Made by a program: the position numbers and the translations under genes
Shown here: one piece after another, positions 47,881 through 56,889 of the stretch
Layout: each line of letters begins with the position of its first letter
Numbering within the stretch: position 1 is the stretch's first letter
Notes under the pieces: generated by a model
What the model was told of the DNA's origin: nothing
Databases searched by the model: none
Seen by the model: only the letters and a program-made list of their open reading frames with translations
Source: a virus
Length of the DNA stretch: 64,000 nt
Virus record (IMG/VR): IMGVR_UViG_3300028384_001500
Span: 62,001 to 126,000 of that record
Reading direction: 5' to 3' (one strand)

Positions 47881-50381
47881 TCAATAAGATTAATAATTTT
47901 TTGGCTTTTAATAATTTTTCTACGAATATTAGACTCCCACAATAAATCATCTAAAAACAAATTTTCTTTTAAATTTTCAGATTTACCCATAATAAAGTCA
48001 TATATTTTAATAATTTGATTAGGGGATAAATGACTTCCTGTTTTTGCACCAATAGCCTTCATTGTTTGTGGATCTTTTCTCATTTGATTATAAAAGTCTA
48101 ACCATGTCTTGTAATTTCCGTCGTTAACTTTACCTGCTGATGCTAACTCTTCAAACCCAGACTTGACTTTATTTCCGGCGTCTCCTGTTTTTGAAATATA
48201 GTATTCCCAAGACATTTTATTTTTTGGCTCACTTTCTTTTGTTGCTGATATAGTTTCTTTACCTTTATTTTTGATTTTTTTATTTTCTTCCCCTCCGGAA
48301 GGTGGTTTTACTGATATCTCTTTCTCTGCTGCTTTTCTTAACTTTTTAAATTCTGGATACCACGTTTCAGCATTTAAAAATCCTTTATCAAACAAACTTC
48401 TTAGTTTTTTGGCAATTTTTGCATTTTCTCCAGTAGCACTCGATAGTTTTTCACCATTTAGCATCATTATTCTTTCAATTGCTAGTAGGTTAAATAAAGC
48501 ACTGCGCCTTTTCTCATCAATATCTTTTGGATTAAGACCCTTAAAGTCTTTTTTTGCTGCAGCGTCAATAAAATCTTGTGCCCATTCATTTTCTTCATGC
48601 CACTTGGTAAACATTCCCGTATCAAGAACGCCAACTTTATCGGCTGCTTGCCGTCCAACACTGACGAATAAATCATTAGTATCTACTGTCATAAAGTCAT
48701 TAAATGGTTTTCCGATAAGAAAATAACCAGCTCCACCAGCTGCCGTCGCAGCAATTGTCGCGCCAAAAGCGACTCCTAAAGTCAATGCAAGGCCAGCACC
48801 AGCTGGTGCAGCTATAGCAAGTGTACCAAATCCAATTGTCATGTTTCCAGCTGCTATGGCTAACGCGTTATAAAACTCCTCATCATTGTATTCCTCGTTT
48901 GTAAAAGCGTTATACAGTTCGTAAAAACCAAATGCTAAGACGATTGCTGGGCCTAGCGCTTTTGCGAGACCGGTTACAAACTTTCCACTTGCGCTGACTG
49001 CCACTTCTGTAGATTCTTGTCCTGCATTTTTAGCTACTATTTCTGCAACTTCTTCACCCGGCAACGATCCCAGAAGTCCGTGAGCTCCTTGCTTTGCGAC
49101 TTCTTCAGAAATCTCACCACTACCGGCATTTACAATTTGTTGTGTCAATGCTGTCTCTAACTGAGGAGCTCCTTTAGCTATTTGTGCACCTTTTTCTATA
49201 GCGCCTTCAGCAAAATCTTTCACCACAAGCTCTGTGGTTCCAGAAGCTGTTTGTATTGCTGTTTTACTTGTGGTTTGCGCGCCTGTCTTTGTTAATCCTG
49301 TTTCAGCAGCTTGTGCTCCTGTTTTTGCTAATCCTGTTTCAGCAGCAGCTGATGCTTTCACGCCTAATTGTTTTCCTAGCTCTGCAAGAGCATCATCAGA
49401 CATACCAGCAGCTTGAGCTTGTGCCATTTTTTTAAGTGTCTCTTGGGAAACATCTTTAAAACCTTGCTCTGAAAGCGACTGGGAAATATTTTTAATAATT
49501 GCTTTTTCTAATTCTGGTGAATTTGCAAGTTTAGATGCACCTTTTTTAAAATATTCTTCTCCCAATTCGCTTGTCATTGCTGCAACTAAGTCATCAGGGG
49601 TCGACGATGCAGATGACGAAGCTACACTGGCTAGCCTTTGAGTACCTTGTGATTCAGCGGCTGGTGTTGTTGTTAAAGCAGTTGTCATTTTTTCTGTTGC
49701 AGCAACTTGGGAGGCGGGAGGAGGAGCTATAGCTTTAGTTGCATTAGTATGAACAGCTAGCGATGATTCTGGTGCTGCCGTATCAATTATTTTTTCCATA
49801 GGCAGTAATTTTTCAGCATTTTGAATAGCTTTTTTTGCTGCTTGTGATGTTGAATTAGATGACACTACAGCTGGAGTTCCTTTAGAAGTTTGAGCTACAA
49901 TTTTACCAGTATCAGTTGTTATTTTGTACTCTGTCCCACGCAAACCATTCATATATAGAACACTAGATCTAGAAATTGCGTCTTTAGATACTTTAATAGT
50001 TTCTGCAAAACCGGTTTTTGTTAAGACCTTACCTGTTTTGACACTAACTCTTGCTAAAACTGCTTCTCCTCCATCTACACCAATAACACGGTAAAGACCT
50101 TTACACCCTTTAGGTATTGTGTTGTTTGTAAAAATAGCTTTAGAAGTTGCTTTTGCGACACCCTTTACCGTATTAGGGCTTCTAATGACCTTACCATTCG
50201 TTGATACCATGATAAAATCACCCATTGCATCAGCTGATCCGGTAAGCAAAGACTCGTTTAAAATTGAATTATACCATCTTTGCTGACGCTTAATATTTTC
50301 ATGAATAATATTTTTTCCTTTTTCTCTTCGTATAGACTCTTCTAATAGTTTTCTAATCTGTAATCTTTTTAACTTTTTCAT
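47877..50381 (-). CDS. Large leader-bearing protein with central membrane segments, candidate ejection protein
   Basis: 834 residues. The leader MKKLKRLQIRKLLEES has L-E-E at 13-15 then Ser; a further L-N-E-S is at ~41-44. Residues 45-180 contain two beta units (GVDGGEAVLARVSVKTGKVL, YKITTDTGKIVAQTS). The 190-460 region is Ala/Thr-rich, helical and partly repetitive (tandem 12-residue unit). Around 465-560 are strongly hydrophobic stretches (PAIVLAFGFYELY, AGLALTLGVAFGATIAATAA) that could span membrane. The C-terminal 270 residues are helical. Leader plus membrane segments suggests an internal protein that forms part of a DNA-injection channel. No homology to T7 gp15/16 is claimed. Confidence 0.6.
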   Translation of the reverse strand: MKKLKRLQIRKLLEESIRREKGKNIIHENIKRQQRWYNSILNESLLTGSADAMGDFIMVSTNGKVIRSPNTVKGVAKATSKAIFTNNTIPKGCKGLYRVIGVDGGEAVLARVSVKTGKVLTKTGFAETIKVSKDAISRSSVLYMNGLRGTEYKITTDTGKIVAQTSKGTPAVVSSNSTSQAAKKAIQNAEKLLPMEKIIDTAAPESSLAVHTNATKAIAPPPASQVAATEKMTTALTTTPAAESQGTQRLASVASSSASSTPDDLVAAMTSELGEEYFKKGASKLANSPELEKAIIKNISQSLSEQGFKDVSQETLKKMAQAQAAGMSDDALAELGKQLGVKASAAAETGLAKTGAQAAETGLTKTGAQTTSKTAIQTASGTTELVVKDFAEGAIEKGAQIAKGAPQLETALTQQIVNAGSGEISEEVAKQGAHGLLGSLPGEEVAEIVAKNAGQESTEVAVSASGKFVTGLAKALGPAIVLAFGFYELYNAFTNEEYNDEEFYNALAIAAGNMTIGFGTLAIAAPAGAGLALTLGVAFGATIAATAAGGAGYFLIGKPFNDFMTVDTNDLFVSVGRQAADKVGVLDTGMFTKWHEENEWAQDFIDAAAKKDFKGLNPKDIDEKRRSALFNLLAIERIMMLNGEKLSSATGENAKIAKKLRSLFDKGFLNAETWYPEFKKLRKAAEKEISVKPPSGGEENKKIKNKGKETISATKESEPKNKMSWEYYISKTGDAGNKVKSGFEELASAGKVNDGNYKTWLDFYNQMRKDPQTMKAIGAKTGSHLSPNQIIKIYDFIMGKSENLKENLFLDDLLWESNIRRKIIKSQKIINLID
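49279..49350 (-). repeat. Tandem 36-bp coding repeat (two copies)
   Basis: Two adjacent 36-bp units (49279-49314 and 49315-49350), differing at only a few bases, encode A-A-E-T-G-L-(A/T)-K-T-G-A-Q twice within the large leader-bearing protein. The near-identical nucleotides point to a recent duplication. Confidence 0.75.
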
Positions 50382-50435
50382 GAATATTATCTCCCTAATG
50401 CAAAGCTTTACTTCTATATATATTTAATTAAACAC

Positions 50436-50461
50436 AAAAAAACCTAGGCAGCGCCTAGGTT
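50436..50461 (-). terminator. Intrinsic terminator after the SSB gene
   Basis: Minus-strand stem AACCTAGGC/GCCTAGGTT (50461-50453 with 50449-50441), 9 bp, 3-nt loop, then TTTTTTTG. Strong terminator between SSB and the large leader-bearing protein. Confidence 0.88.
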
Positions 50462-50487
50462 TTAATATATCTTTTAAGTTAATTAAG

Positions 50488-51267
50488 TTAACTCATAAGA
50501 TCAGAAAAAGCATCGTCTAGACTAGAGTAACTTTTTCCACCTTCGTCACTAGAGCTTTTAGAAGAAGTTTCATTGCTACTAGTCCATTCAGATCCAGTGC
50601 TTTCTGCTTCTTCTTCACCGTTAAGCCAGTTATTGATAATATTACTTAGTTCGTCGTATGACTTAAGTCTAAAAATATTATTAATATCTGGAATACCGTC
50701 TACCCATTCTTTTGCTTGACTCTTATCTTTAGAAAGAGCAGATGCTTTACGAACAGGGAGTACTTCAGTTTTTGCCCATTGTTGGCCAGGTGATTTAGTA
50801 CATTTAATCTTAAGATCAGTGCCTGTTTTAAGATCTGTAATATCACCGTAGTCTTCATCCATCATAAGTGATAGTAGCGACTGATACACTAATTTACCAA
50901 ATGACCAAATACGTACACCTTCACCTTCTTCACCTCGTACAACGACTGGTGCGTATACACGCATTTTAGGATACAATTTTTTTGCCATTTCATAGCTTTC
51001 TTTTGTTCCTTCGTCGCGAAGCTTATTAATCAACTCTTGGATTGGGTCACGCTTACCAAATTGGCTTGGTGCCAGTAATCCTCGTTGACCGGGAATATTG
51101 TAGTAGAATTGTAATTCTTTGAATGGTTGCCCGTCGTTATCAGGAAAAGAAAGAAGTCTTACTTTATATTCTTGCCCCTCTTCAGGTTTCCACATTACAT
51201 TTCTGCTAGTGTTATTACCGCTAAGTTTGTCTAGTTTACGTTTAATCGCATCAAAATCAAGTGCCAT
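50488..51267 (-). CDS. Single-stranded DNA-binding protein, T4 gp32-like
   Basis: 259 residues from ATG 51267 with GGAGG 5 nt upstream; the ATG at 51279 lies within that Shine-Dalgarno and is rejected. Basic N-terminus (FDAIKRKLDKLSG), then the core with KVRLLSFPDNDGQPF, YYNIPGQRGLL, MRVYAPVVVRGEE, RIWSFGKLVYQSLLSLM, as in gp32. A Ser/Glu-rich acidic tail (TGSEWTSSNETSS) ends in DDAFSDLMS. The tail would recruit the helicase, recombinase and polymerases. The zinc-finger cysteines of T4 gp32 are absent. Confidence 0.85.
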   Translation of the reverse strand: MALDFDAIKRKLDKLSGNNTSRNVMWKPEEGQEYKVRLLSFPDNDGQPFKELQFYYNIPGQRGLLAPSQFGKRDPIQELINKLRDEGTKESYEMAKKLYPKMRVYAPVVVRGEEGEGVRIWSFGKLVYQSLLSLMMDEDYGDITDLKTGTDLKIKCTKSPGQQWAKTEVLPVRKASALSKDKSQAKEWVDGIPDINNIFRLKSYDELSNIINNWLNGEEEAESTGSEWTSSNETSSKSSSDEGGKSYSSLDDAFSDLMS

Positions 51268-51365
51268 TATTTCCTCCATTAATGTTTAACTTGTAATGTT
51301 CAAATTGCAATGTTTAAATTGAACTATAACATTATAGACAGTAATTAGAAGATTTATTAAAAAAT
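51268..51365 (-). promoter_or_regulatory. SSB leader region with -10 box and repeats
   Basis: 98 nt without a gene. It contains a minus-strand TATAAT (51336-51331), then an imperfect inverted repeat GTTCAA(A/T)TT...AATTTGAAC and a TTGTAATGTT/TTGCAATGTT direct repeat before GGAGG. A structured leader would allow the autoregulation known for T4 gene 32; this is inference. Confidence 0.4.
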
Positions 51366-51854
51366 TTACTTGTAAGGAAAACTTTTTTCTCTATTGAACT
51401 TTTGACGCTTTTTTCTTTGTCTTACAGTCTCTGGTCGACCTTTACTAGTAAAGCCCATAGGAACAGCTGGGCCGGCTACGCCTCCTGCGGACATCTCATC
51501 AATCATATCGTCTAGGCCTTCTAAGTCTTCAACCTTTTCTTTACTTTTTCTAGACTGTCTAACTAGCTTTTGGTTCATTGCGTTAAGATCGTCTACACTG
51601 GTCTCAAAAATATTTTCTAGCGTTTCTACTAACATATATTTTCCTGCGCGATAAACTCTACATTCTAATATAATGTCTTCGTCGTCTTCTTCCATTTCAT
51701 CAAATTCGTAACCTTTATTTACCCTTTGAGAGTATCTAGAAAAAGCTGTATCAGCATCTGCCAAAGGTGCTGTTGTATTTTTATGCCTGTAACCACCTGC
51801 ACCAAAACCATCCGGTCTAAATGCACCCATTCCTATTTCTTTTAATTTTTTCAT
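51366..51854 (-). CDS. Hypothetical protein, charged
   Basis: 162 residues. N-terminal Gly-rich segment (GMGAFRPDGFGAGGYR), acidic middle (FDEMEEDDEDIILECRVYRAG), a helix (LENIFETSVDDLNAMNQ) and a very basic C-terminus (RPETVRQRKKRQKFNREK). It lies between the family A polymerase and the SSB, so a DNA-replication accessory role is possible. No recognised motif. Confidence 0.5.
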   Translation of the reverse strand: MKKLKEIGMGAFRPDGFGAGGYRHKNTTAPLADADTAFSRYSQRVNKGYEFDEMEEDDEDIILECRVYRAGKYMLVETLENIFETSVDDLNAMNQKLVRQSRKSKEKVEDLEGLDDMIDEMSAGGVAGPAVPMGFTSKGRPETVRQRKKRQKFNREKSFPYK

Positions 51855-51865
51855 AATAATAACTA

Positions 51866-52933
51866 TTATGAATATACTTTAAATTCTATCGGAATTGTAA
51901 TGTTGCTTATTTTTTCTGTTATACTTTTAATGTTTTTTAATTCTTTTAGTCTAGACTTTTCTATTTGAAATGTCATGCTATCATGTATAAAAAAACATCT
52001 GTCTACTTTTAAAGTCTGGGCAAAGTCATAGAAAGCCAAAGAGCAATAATCAACAGCAGAAGACTGAATCCAGTAGTTGATTAAATTGCTGTCGCTTGTA
52101 ATTGGACGTCCGTAATAGTTAAGCATAAAACCATTATCTTCAAACTCTTTTGTTAAATCGCTATTAAGTTTGTTAAGTCCTATTTCTTCCTTAATTTTTC
52201 TTACATTCGTGACACTAGTTTGCATAATTCTAGAAATAGTGTTTTCATTTGCGCCATATATCATCGATAGTATACCTCGTTTAAAACTATCACGGTCAGT
52301 AATTTTTACATTATAGTTATTAGATATCCATTGATATACATCTTTTACGCCTTTCAAATCATAGCCTTTTGATAGTAAATAAAAGAAAGGTTCGCAAGAT
52401 TTAAAATCAACCTCAACCAATACCTTACTATCATCAATTGACTTAAGTCTGTAACGATTTTCTTTTTTCATTGTTAAGAAATTATAGCCCTTATGTATAC
52501 CGGTTCTTCCTGTCACACCGGCGTGATTATAGTGTGGTACTTCTAATATTTCACCGTTCAAACTAACATTTTTAAGATCTAGATAACACTTTTTCCTAAT
52601 TGGGAATATTGATGTGTGATAATTAGTAACTAAATTAATAGTATCTTTAATAGAGTTAAATAAATACTCAGTGTATTCTCTGGACTTAGGTTTACCTAGT
52701 AATTTATTCACCTCAAGACTACCTGAAATATTTAAGCAGTTTAACCCTGGATAGTATTCTTTTACAGTTTTAATCTTATCTAAGTTAGACAATTGTCTAA
52801 TATTTGATAGTGATTGAATTGTTAAAGTTGTCTTAGCTTTCTCAGATATGCTAATAGATATATCTTTTTTGTTCAAAGAATAATCTTTATTAATAACAAC
52901 TGAATTTATAATTTCTTTATTTCTAATACTCAT
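51866..52933 (-). CDS. Standalone family A DNA polymerase core (palm/fingers), no exonuclease
   Basis: 355 residues, about half of a normal Pol I Klenow fragment. Motifs in order: TGRTGIHKGYNFLTM (141-155, the T-G-R...N-L motif), motif A VEVDFKSCEPF with Asp176 and Glu181, motif B RDSFKRGILSMIYGANE with Arg214, Lys218, Tyr226-Gly227, WIQSSAVDY (Gln290), and motif C FFIHDSMTF (His317-Asp318). Glu at motif A +5 is the DNA polymerase steric gate; T7-type RNA polymerases have Gly there. The Phe/Tyr762 position is Leu. No 3'-5' exonuclease domain is present. It has no Shine-Dalgarno and may be near-leaderless. Possible repair or accessory polymerase beside the DnaE-type replicase. Confidence 0.8.
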   Translation of the reverse strand: MSIRNKEIINSVVINKDYSLNKKDISISISEKAKTTLTIQSLSNIRQLSNLDKIKTVKEYYPGLNCLNISGSLEVNKLLGKPKSREYTEYLFNSIKDTINLVTNYHTSIFPIRKKCYLDLKNVSLNGEILEVPHYNHAGVTGRTGIHKGYNFLTMKKENRYRLKSIDDSKVLVEVDFKSCEPFFYLLSKGYDLKGVKDVYQWISNNYNVKITDRDSFKRGILSMIYGANENTISRIMQTSVTNVRKIKEEIGLNKLNSDLTKEFEDNGFMLNYYGRPITSDSNLINYWIQSSAVDYCSLAFYDFAQTLKVDRCFFIHDSMTFQIEKSRLKELKNIKSITEKISNITIPIEFKVYS

Positions 52934-52941
52934 GTATTATT

Positions 52942-52969
52942 AATATAGCTAAAGTATACCAATTTACAT
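52942..52969 (-). promoter_or_regulatory. Candidate promoter of the family A polymerase gene
   Basis: Minus-strand ATGTAA (52969-52964), 16 nt spacer, TATATT (52947-52942), only 8 nt before the ATG at 52933. Transcription from here would begin at or next to the start codon, consistent with the absence of a Shine-Dalgarno. A TGGTATACT in the spacer is an alternative -10. Confidence 0.35.
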
Positions 52970-52971
52970 TT

Positions 52972-55900
52972 TTATTTTGTTGTTTCAAACGTCTTTGCTA
53001 AGTTATCAGCAAATGATGATACAGCACCCATATTAGAAGGCACTAAAGTAAGCGTTGTTGAAAAGTCACCAGCTCTAATTGTATGCGTTACGTCTTTTAC
53101 TGTATAAATGTTGTCCAAACTTGTATTTGTTCCAAAGTCAATAAAAATAGTATTACCTCTACTTATCATTGGCATACCCATTAAAGTGCAACTAACTGTA
53201 TTGGGGAACATTGTTATAGACTCAAAATTAGTCTCTTCAGATAATCCGTTAACCTGACCGTTTCTAAGGTTACCATAACTCTCAACCATTAAAATATTAG
53301 CCATCTCTCCGGATGTATTTGAATTTACAGATAAGTTTCTAACTGTAGAACCGGCTGAACCGTATATTATAGTTGGATACGTTCTTTTAATGTATTGTTT
53401 TGCCTCGTTAAAATTCATATTTTTGATATTGGTAATGACGTCTTCTTCGTTACCTGACCCTAAAGAAATAAGTTCACCATTAATCCCATCAGTCATGGCA
53501 GTCATTAATGTGTGCTCTTTTGGCGACATAACTGTTTCTTCGTCGTATACATGCACTCTAAGAATTGTTTTGTTTTTGTGTAGACCGTTGTCTACGTCTT
53601 TTGGTGGAAAAATACTATTCTTAACACGCTGGTAATAATCAGGTTCTTGATCGTTGTTAGTAGCATAAATAGCATCAACAACTTCAAAGTCTAACGATAT
53701 ATTAGGTCTTACAAACTTATCATAATTAGGAAATATTTTTGCTAGGCCGTCTGTTTTGTACATTTCTGAAAGCTTTTGTGAAAGCGCAGATTTTGTTTGT
53801 TTTGACAAAACTGATGAATATTTTTTTGTTAATTCACTTACTCTTTTTTTATATTCTTCATTACTAAGTAAACCTTTATTAAAAGAATTCTTATTTCCGT
53901 ATCCTAGTTTTATGTTTGTTTGGGATATATTAAATATAATCTCGTCAGTAGAATCGCTTAAATCTAATCCTAACGCTGTTTTAGTTTCTTCATCGCTTAA
54001 GTTTGCTAGCATTAAGTCAACTTTATCAGCTTCTTCTTTTTGCCCCATAAATTCGGTCTGTTTTTTAAAAACGTCGCTAATATTATATACTGGTAAGTTT
54101 TTATCCTTAACAATATTTTCAAGAATACTAAAAGCTCTTTTTACAGATATGTTTGAGCTTATCTTTACAGCTTCTTGAAATTTTTCTCTAATTTCTTTTA
54201 TAGGGATTGGCAAACTAGCAGTTGTGTGAACTCTTCCTCCTCCTGAATGGTGATTAAGAGGATAAAATACTAGTTGAACTTCATCATAAAGACATGTCGC
54301 AGCTAGTGGATATCCTACTAGACTTGATATTGCTTTTCCTAAGGTAACGTATTCAGAAAATTCTGAATCACCTATTCCTTTGTTTTTAGAAAATGCTGTT
54401 TTTTGGAGGCTTGGGCTGTTTTCATGTATAAAGCCTGTAAGAAAGTCTTTTTCATTTAAATCTTTTTGTAAACTGCTGTTATAGACGACAGCTGTTATAA
54501 AAGGGTCGACAATATCAATTCCTAATTCAAATGCTTTAATCTTACCGTACATCCTCTGCAACATTGTTTCTTTATTTTCAGAAAAAATACCTGCGCTTTC
54601 TAATTTTTGCATAATAGGTCGAACAGAGATGTCAACATCTTCATCGATTAGCGCTTCAAGTCTAATTTCTTCTTTTTCTTCTTCTGTTAAAGCACTTTCA
54701 ATTCTAAGTGCATACTTTAAAGCTACAATCGCATTTTGATTATTATGTCTAAAAGCTTTCATTAATTCTCGATAGGTTGGCCATGAAATTGAATTACTAA
54801 TATCTTTAGCTGATCTTTCGTTAAGTTTGATTTCGTGTCGTACTTCTGCAGCTTTTTCCTTCCCTAACGTGCTATTTAATGACTTACTATAATCTTGAGC
54901 TGCTTTTTTAATAAACTCTTTAAATACGTTCATAGGGACTTCTGGACCAGCCCCACAGTGTACTCTTTCAGTTTGTCTAAATCCATAGGCTACTAGACCT
55001 ACATTGATACCGACAGCACTTCCTTCTGAAAAGTCATAATCACAACTAACAACTTGAAAAACTGACCGGTCTTTAAGGGAATTTAAATACCTACCAATGA
55101 CATTGTCAGAGTTAACTCCACCTTCAGGGTGATTCCAACCATATTCAATAACAATTCTAGTTGTTGCAAATTGAGAACTTGAAACTAAAGGGGCCAAGTC
55201 TCTTAAGCGTGACCGGTCGTGAAGAGTAAGTTTTAGACTGGCCTTTTTTGATGACATAATACCATACCCAGCACCTGTTATGCTAACATTAATACTGTCA
55301 AGCGATAAAAAAGGCATAATTGGTTCAAGTATCGGATCATTATTATTTGGTTTACCTGTAAACGGATCAATTTTATCTATGCTATATTCGTTTCTATTAA
55401 TATCTGCGTTTGAAAAAGTCTGAGGTGCGTTAAATATGTCCATATAAGCAATGTCTATGTTTTGCAATGCTTCTTTTTCATCGTCTTTAATCGCTGACGA
55501 AACAGGTTTAAGATCACCAAATCCAAAAGAGTCCTCGAGTACATATCCCCCACCTTCTTTTTCTCTAGTAAACCTCATGAAAGCAGCACTGTTTAACTTA
55601 TTAGGCGCTAATTTTTTATTATTTGCATCTCTTTGATAATTCTCTGTTAAGACGTTAATTGAAACATAGGGCACACACCTAGACATCTCAATGGGTGGTA
55701 TTGCATTAAAAAATATAGGCAGGTGATCTCGACCTTTACCCGCAATACTAGCCTTAGGGTGTTTCATTACTAATGCACTTAAGCTAGGACTATTATACCT
55801 GTCAGGAATACCTTTTGATTTATTAATTTCCGGAACAAAAAGCTGATCACTGTATATATTGACATCTGACGGATACTGTTTTGGTTTTTTCTTATCATCA

Positions 55901-56580
55901 TCTTCATAAAGAACTTTTCCGTTTTTATCTTTTATTTTGTCCTTTTTAAGATTTTTTACTCCATAAAAAAGTAAACAATCGTTCATCGATGCTATATTGT
56001 CTTGTGTTGGAGATTGCTCATAAGCAATAAGTTGATCATTTGACCTAAATGCAATATCAGCGTCTAGACTATCGCCAATAACTACTATTTCTTCTTGAGT
56101 AAACTCTTGTTGTTGTCCACTTTGTATGTCCAAAGATTGTCCTGCCTCTTGACGTTCAAAAATTTTTAAATCTTTATTAGGCGTATAGTTAAAAACTGAG
56201 TCAATAAAGCCTTCCCCTTGACCAGGTGGAAAAGTTCCAGGTACTGTCGTCATGACCTGTCTTATAAATTCATCTCCTTTAAATTCAGCCAGTTTGTCTA
56301 ACTTTGAAATATTACCTTGAGTCAATAAGTCATGAATAAAATACGTACCAGTCGTTCGATCTAAAATTCTAGGGGCAATCTGACTTATAAATTTAACTAA
56401 GTCTTCGTCTTGCTTATCTTCATTAACCGGTGGTAAAACATTGTCTATATTTTCATTAAAAATGTAAACATTGTTTTTAGACAGACCTAAAACAAAACCA
56501 GTAAAATCAGATGCTGCTTCTTTTAAGTTTTCATAGCTTAGGTTGTAATTACCTATTGAATCGTATTTTGAACTACTCAT
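52972..56580 (-). CDS. Large baseplate hub/tail protein
   Basis: 1202 residues. The region around 420-470 (SINVSITGAGYGIMSSKKASLKL) and the C-terminus (CTLMGMPMISRGNTIFIDF, NIYTVKDVTHTIRAGDFST, LTLVPSN) are typical of phage late-control/hub proteins of the gp27/gpD group, which form the axis below the tail tube. Residues ~390-410 and 620-900 are additional, unrecognised domains. It overlaps the LysM protein start by 4 nt and is followed by the family A polymerase promoter. Function is inferred from the C-terminal pattern and its place in the baseplate operon. Confidence 0.7.
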   Translation of the reverse strand: MSSSKYDSIGNYNLSYENLKEAASDFTGFVLGLSKNNVYIFNENIDNVLPPVNEDKQDEDLVKFISQIAPRILDRTTGTYFIHDLLTQGNISKLDKLAEFKGDEFIRQVMTTVPGTFPPGQGEGFIDSVFNYTPNKDLKIFERQEAGQSLDIQSGQQQEFTQEEIVVIGDSLDADIAFRSNDQLIAYEQSPTQDNIASMNDCLLFYGVKNLKKDKIKDKNGKVLYEDDDKKKPKQYPSDVNIYSDQLFVPEINKSKGIPDRYNSPSLSALVMKHPKASIAGKGRDHLPIFFNAIPPIEMSRCVPYVSINVLTENYQRDANNKKLAPNKLNSAAFMRFTREKEGGGYVLEDSFGFGDLKPVSSAIKDDEKEALQNIDIAYMDIFNAPQTFSNADINRNEYSIDKIDPFTGKPNNNDPILEPIMPFLSLDSINVSITGAGYGIMSSKKASLKLTLHDRSRLRDLAPLVSSSQFATTRIVIEYGWNHPEGGVNSDNVIGRYLNSLKDRSVFQVVSCDYDFSEGSAVGINVGLVAYGFRQTERVHCGAGPEVPMNVFKEFIKKAAQDYSKSLNSTLGKEKAAEVRHEIKLNERSAKDISNSISWPTYRELMKAFRHNNQNAIVALKYALRIESALTEEEKEEIRLEALIDEDVDISVRPIMQKLESAGIFSENKETMLQRMYGKIKAFELGIDIVDPFITAVVYNSSLQKDLNEKDFLTGFIHENSPSLQKTAFSKNKGIGDSEFSEYVTLGKAISSLVGYPLAATCLYDEVQLVFYPLNHHSGGGRVHTTASLPIPIKEIREKFQEAVKISSNISVKRAFSILENIVKDKNLPVYNISDVFKKQTEFMGQKEEADKVDLMLANLSDEETKTALGLDLSDSTDEIIFNISQTNIKLGYGNKNSFNKGLLSNEEYKKRVSELTKKYSSVLSKQTKSALSQKLSEMYKTDGLAKIFPNYDKFVRPNISLDFEVVDAIYATNNDQEPDYYQRVKNSIFPPKDVDNGLHKNKTILRVHVYDEETVMSPKEHTLMTAMTDGINGELISLGSGNEEDVITNIKNMNFNEAKQYIKRTYPTIIYGSAGSTVRNLSVNSNTSGEMANILMVESYGNLRNGQVNGLSEETNFESITMFPNTVSCTLMGMPMISRGNTIFIDFGTNTSLDNIYTVKDVTHTIRAGDFSTTLTLVPSNMGAVSSFADNLAKTFETTK

Positions 56581-56882
56581 ACTAACAACCCAAAGACTTC
56601 AGAAAGACTACTAGGAACTCTGACAACTGTTCCTGGCGGAACTTGAAGAGCGTAACCTATTCCACTAGCTGCTGCAAGAACCCACCAAAAACTAGAGTCT
56701 CCATAATAGAGACCTGCTAAGTAATCTAGTCTCTCGCCTTCTTCTAAGATATGAACTGTATAATTAATAGCTTGTCTTTCGACAGCTTTGAATATTCTTG
56801 GACTAGCATTTGATATACCTACAAATCCTTCACCCAGGCTAGTTTTTCCGTTTTTTGTAAAAGAGTATCTTGAAAATGCCAT
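56577..56882 (-). CDS. Baseplate wedge protein with LysM-like domain (gp53-like)
   Basis: 101 residues. Central LysM-type fold: YTVHILEEGERLDYLAGLYYGDSSFWW, then VPPGTVVRVP. Small LysM-containing proteins of this length occur in myovirus baseplates (T4 gp53, P2 gpX group), where they join wedge subunits. Neighbouring hub and tail genes support this. ATGA overlap with the 52972 gene. Confidence 0.78.
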   Translation of the reverse strand: MAFSRYSFTKNGKTSLGEGFVGISNASPRIFKAVERQAINYTVHILEEGERLDYLAGLYYGDSSFWWVLAAASGIGYALQVPPGTVVRVPSSLSEVFGLLV

Positions 56883-56889
56883 AATCTAC

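Noticed and set aside
48271-48726. Plus-strand ORF of 151 codons inside the large tagged protein
   Set aside because: Hydrophobic only because it is the reverse of a Lys/Glu-rich segment; no ribosome site.
51866-52933. T7-like single-subunit RNA polymerase
   Set aside because: Motif B (K-R...Y-G) and HDS look similar. But motif A has Glu at +5 and the IQSSA motif is of the DNA polymerase type, so family A DNA polymerase fits better.
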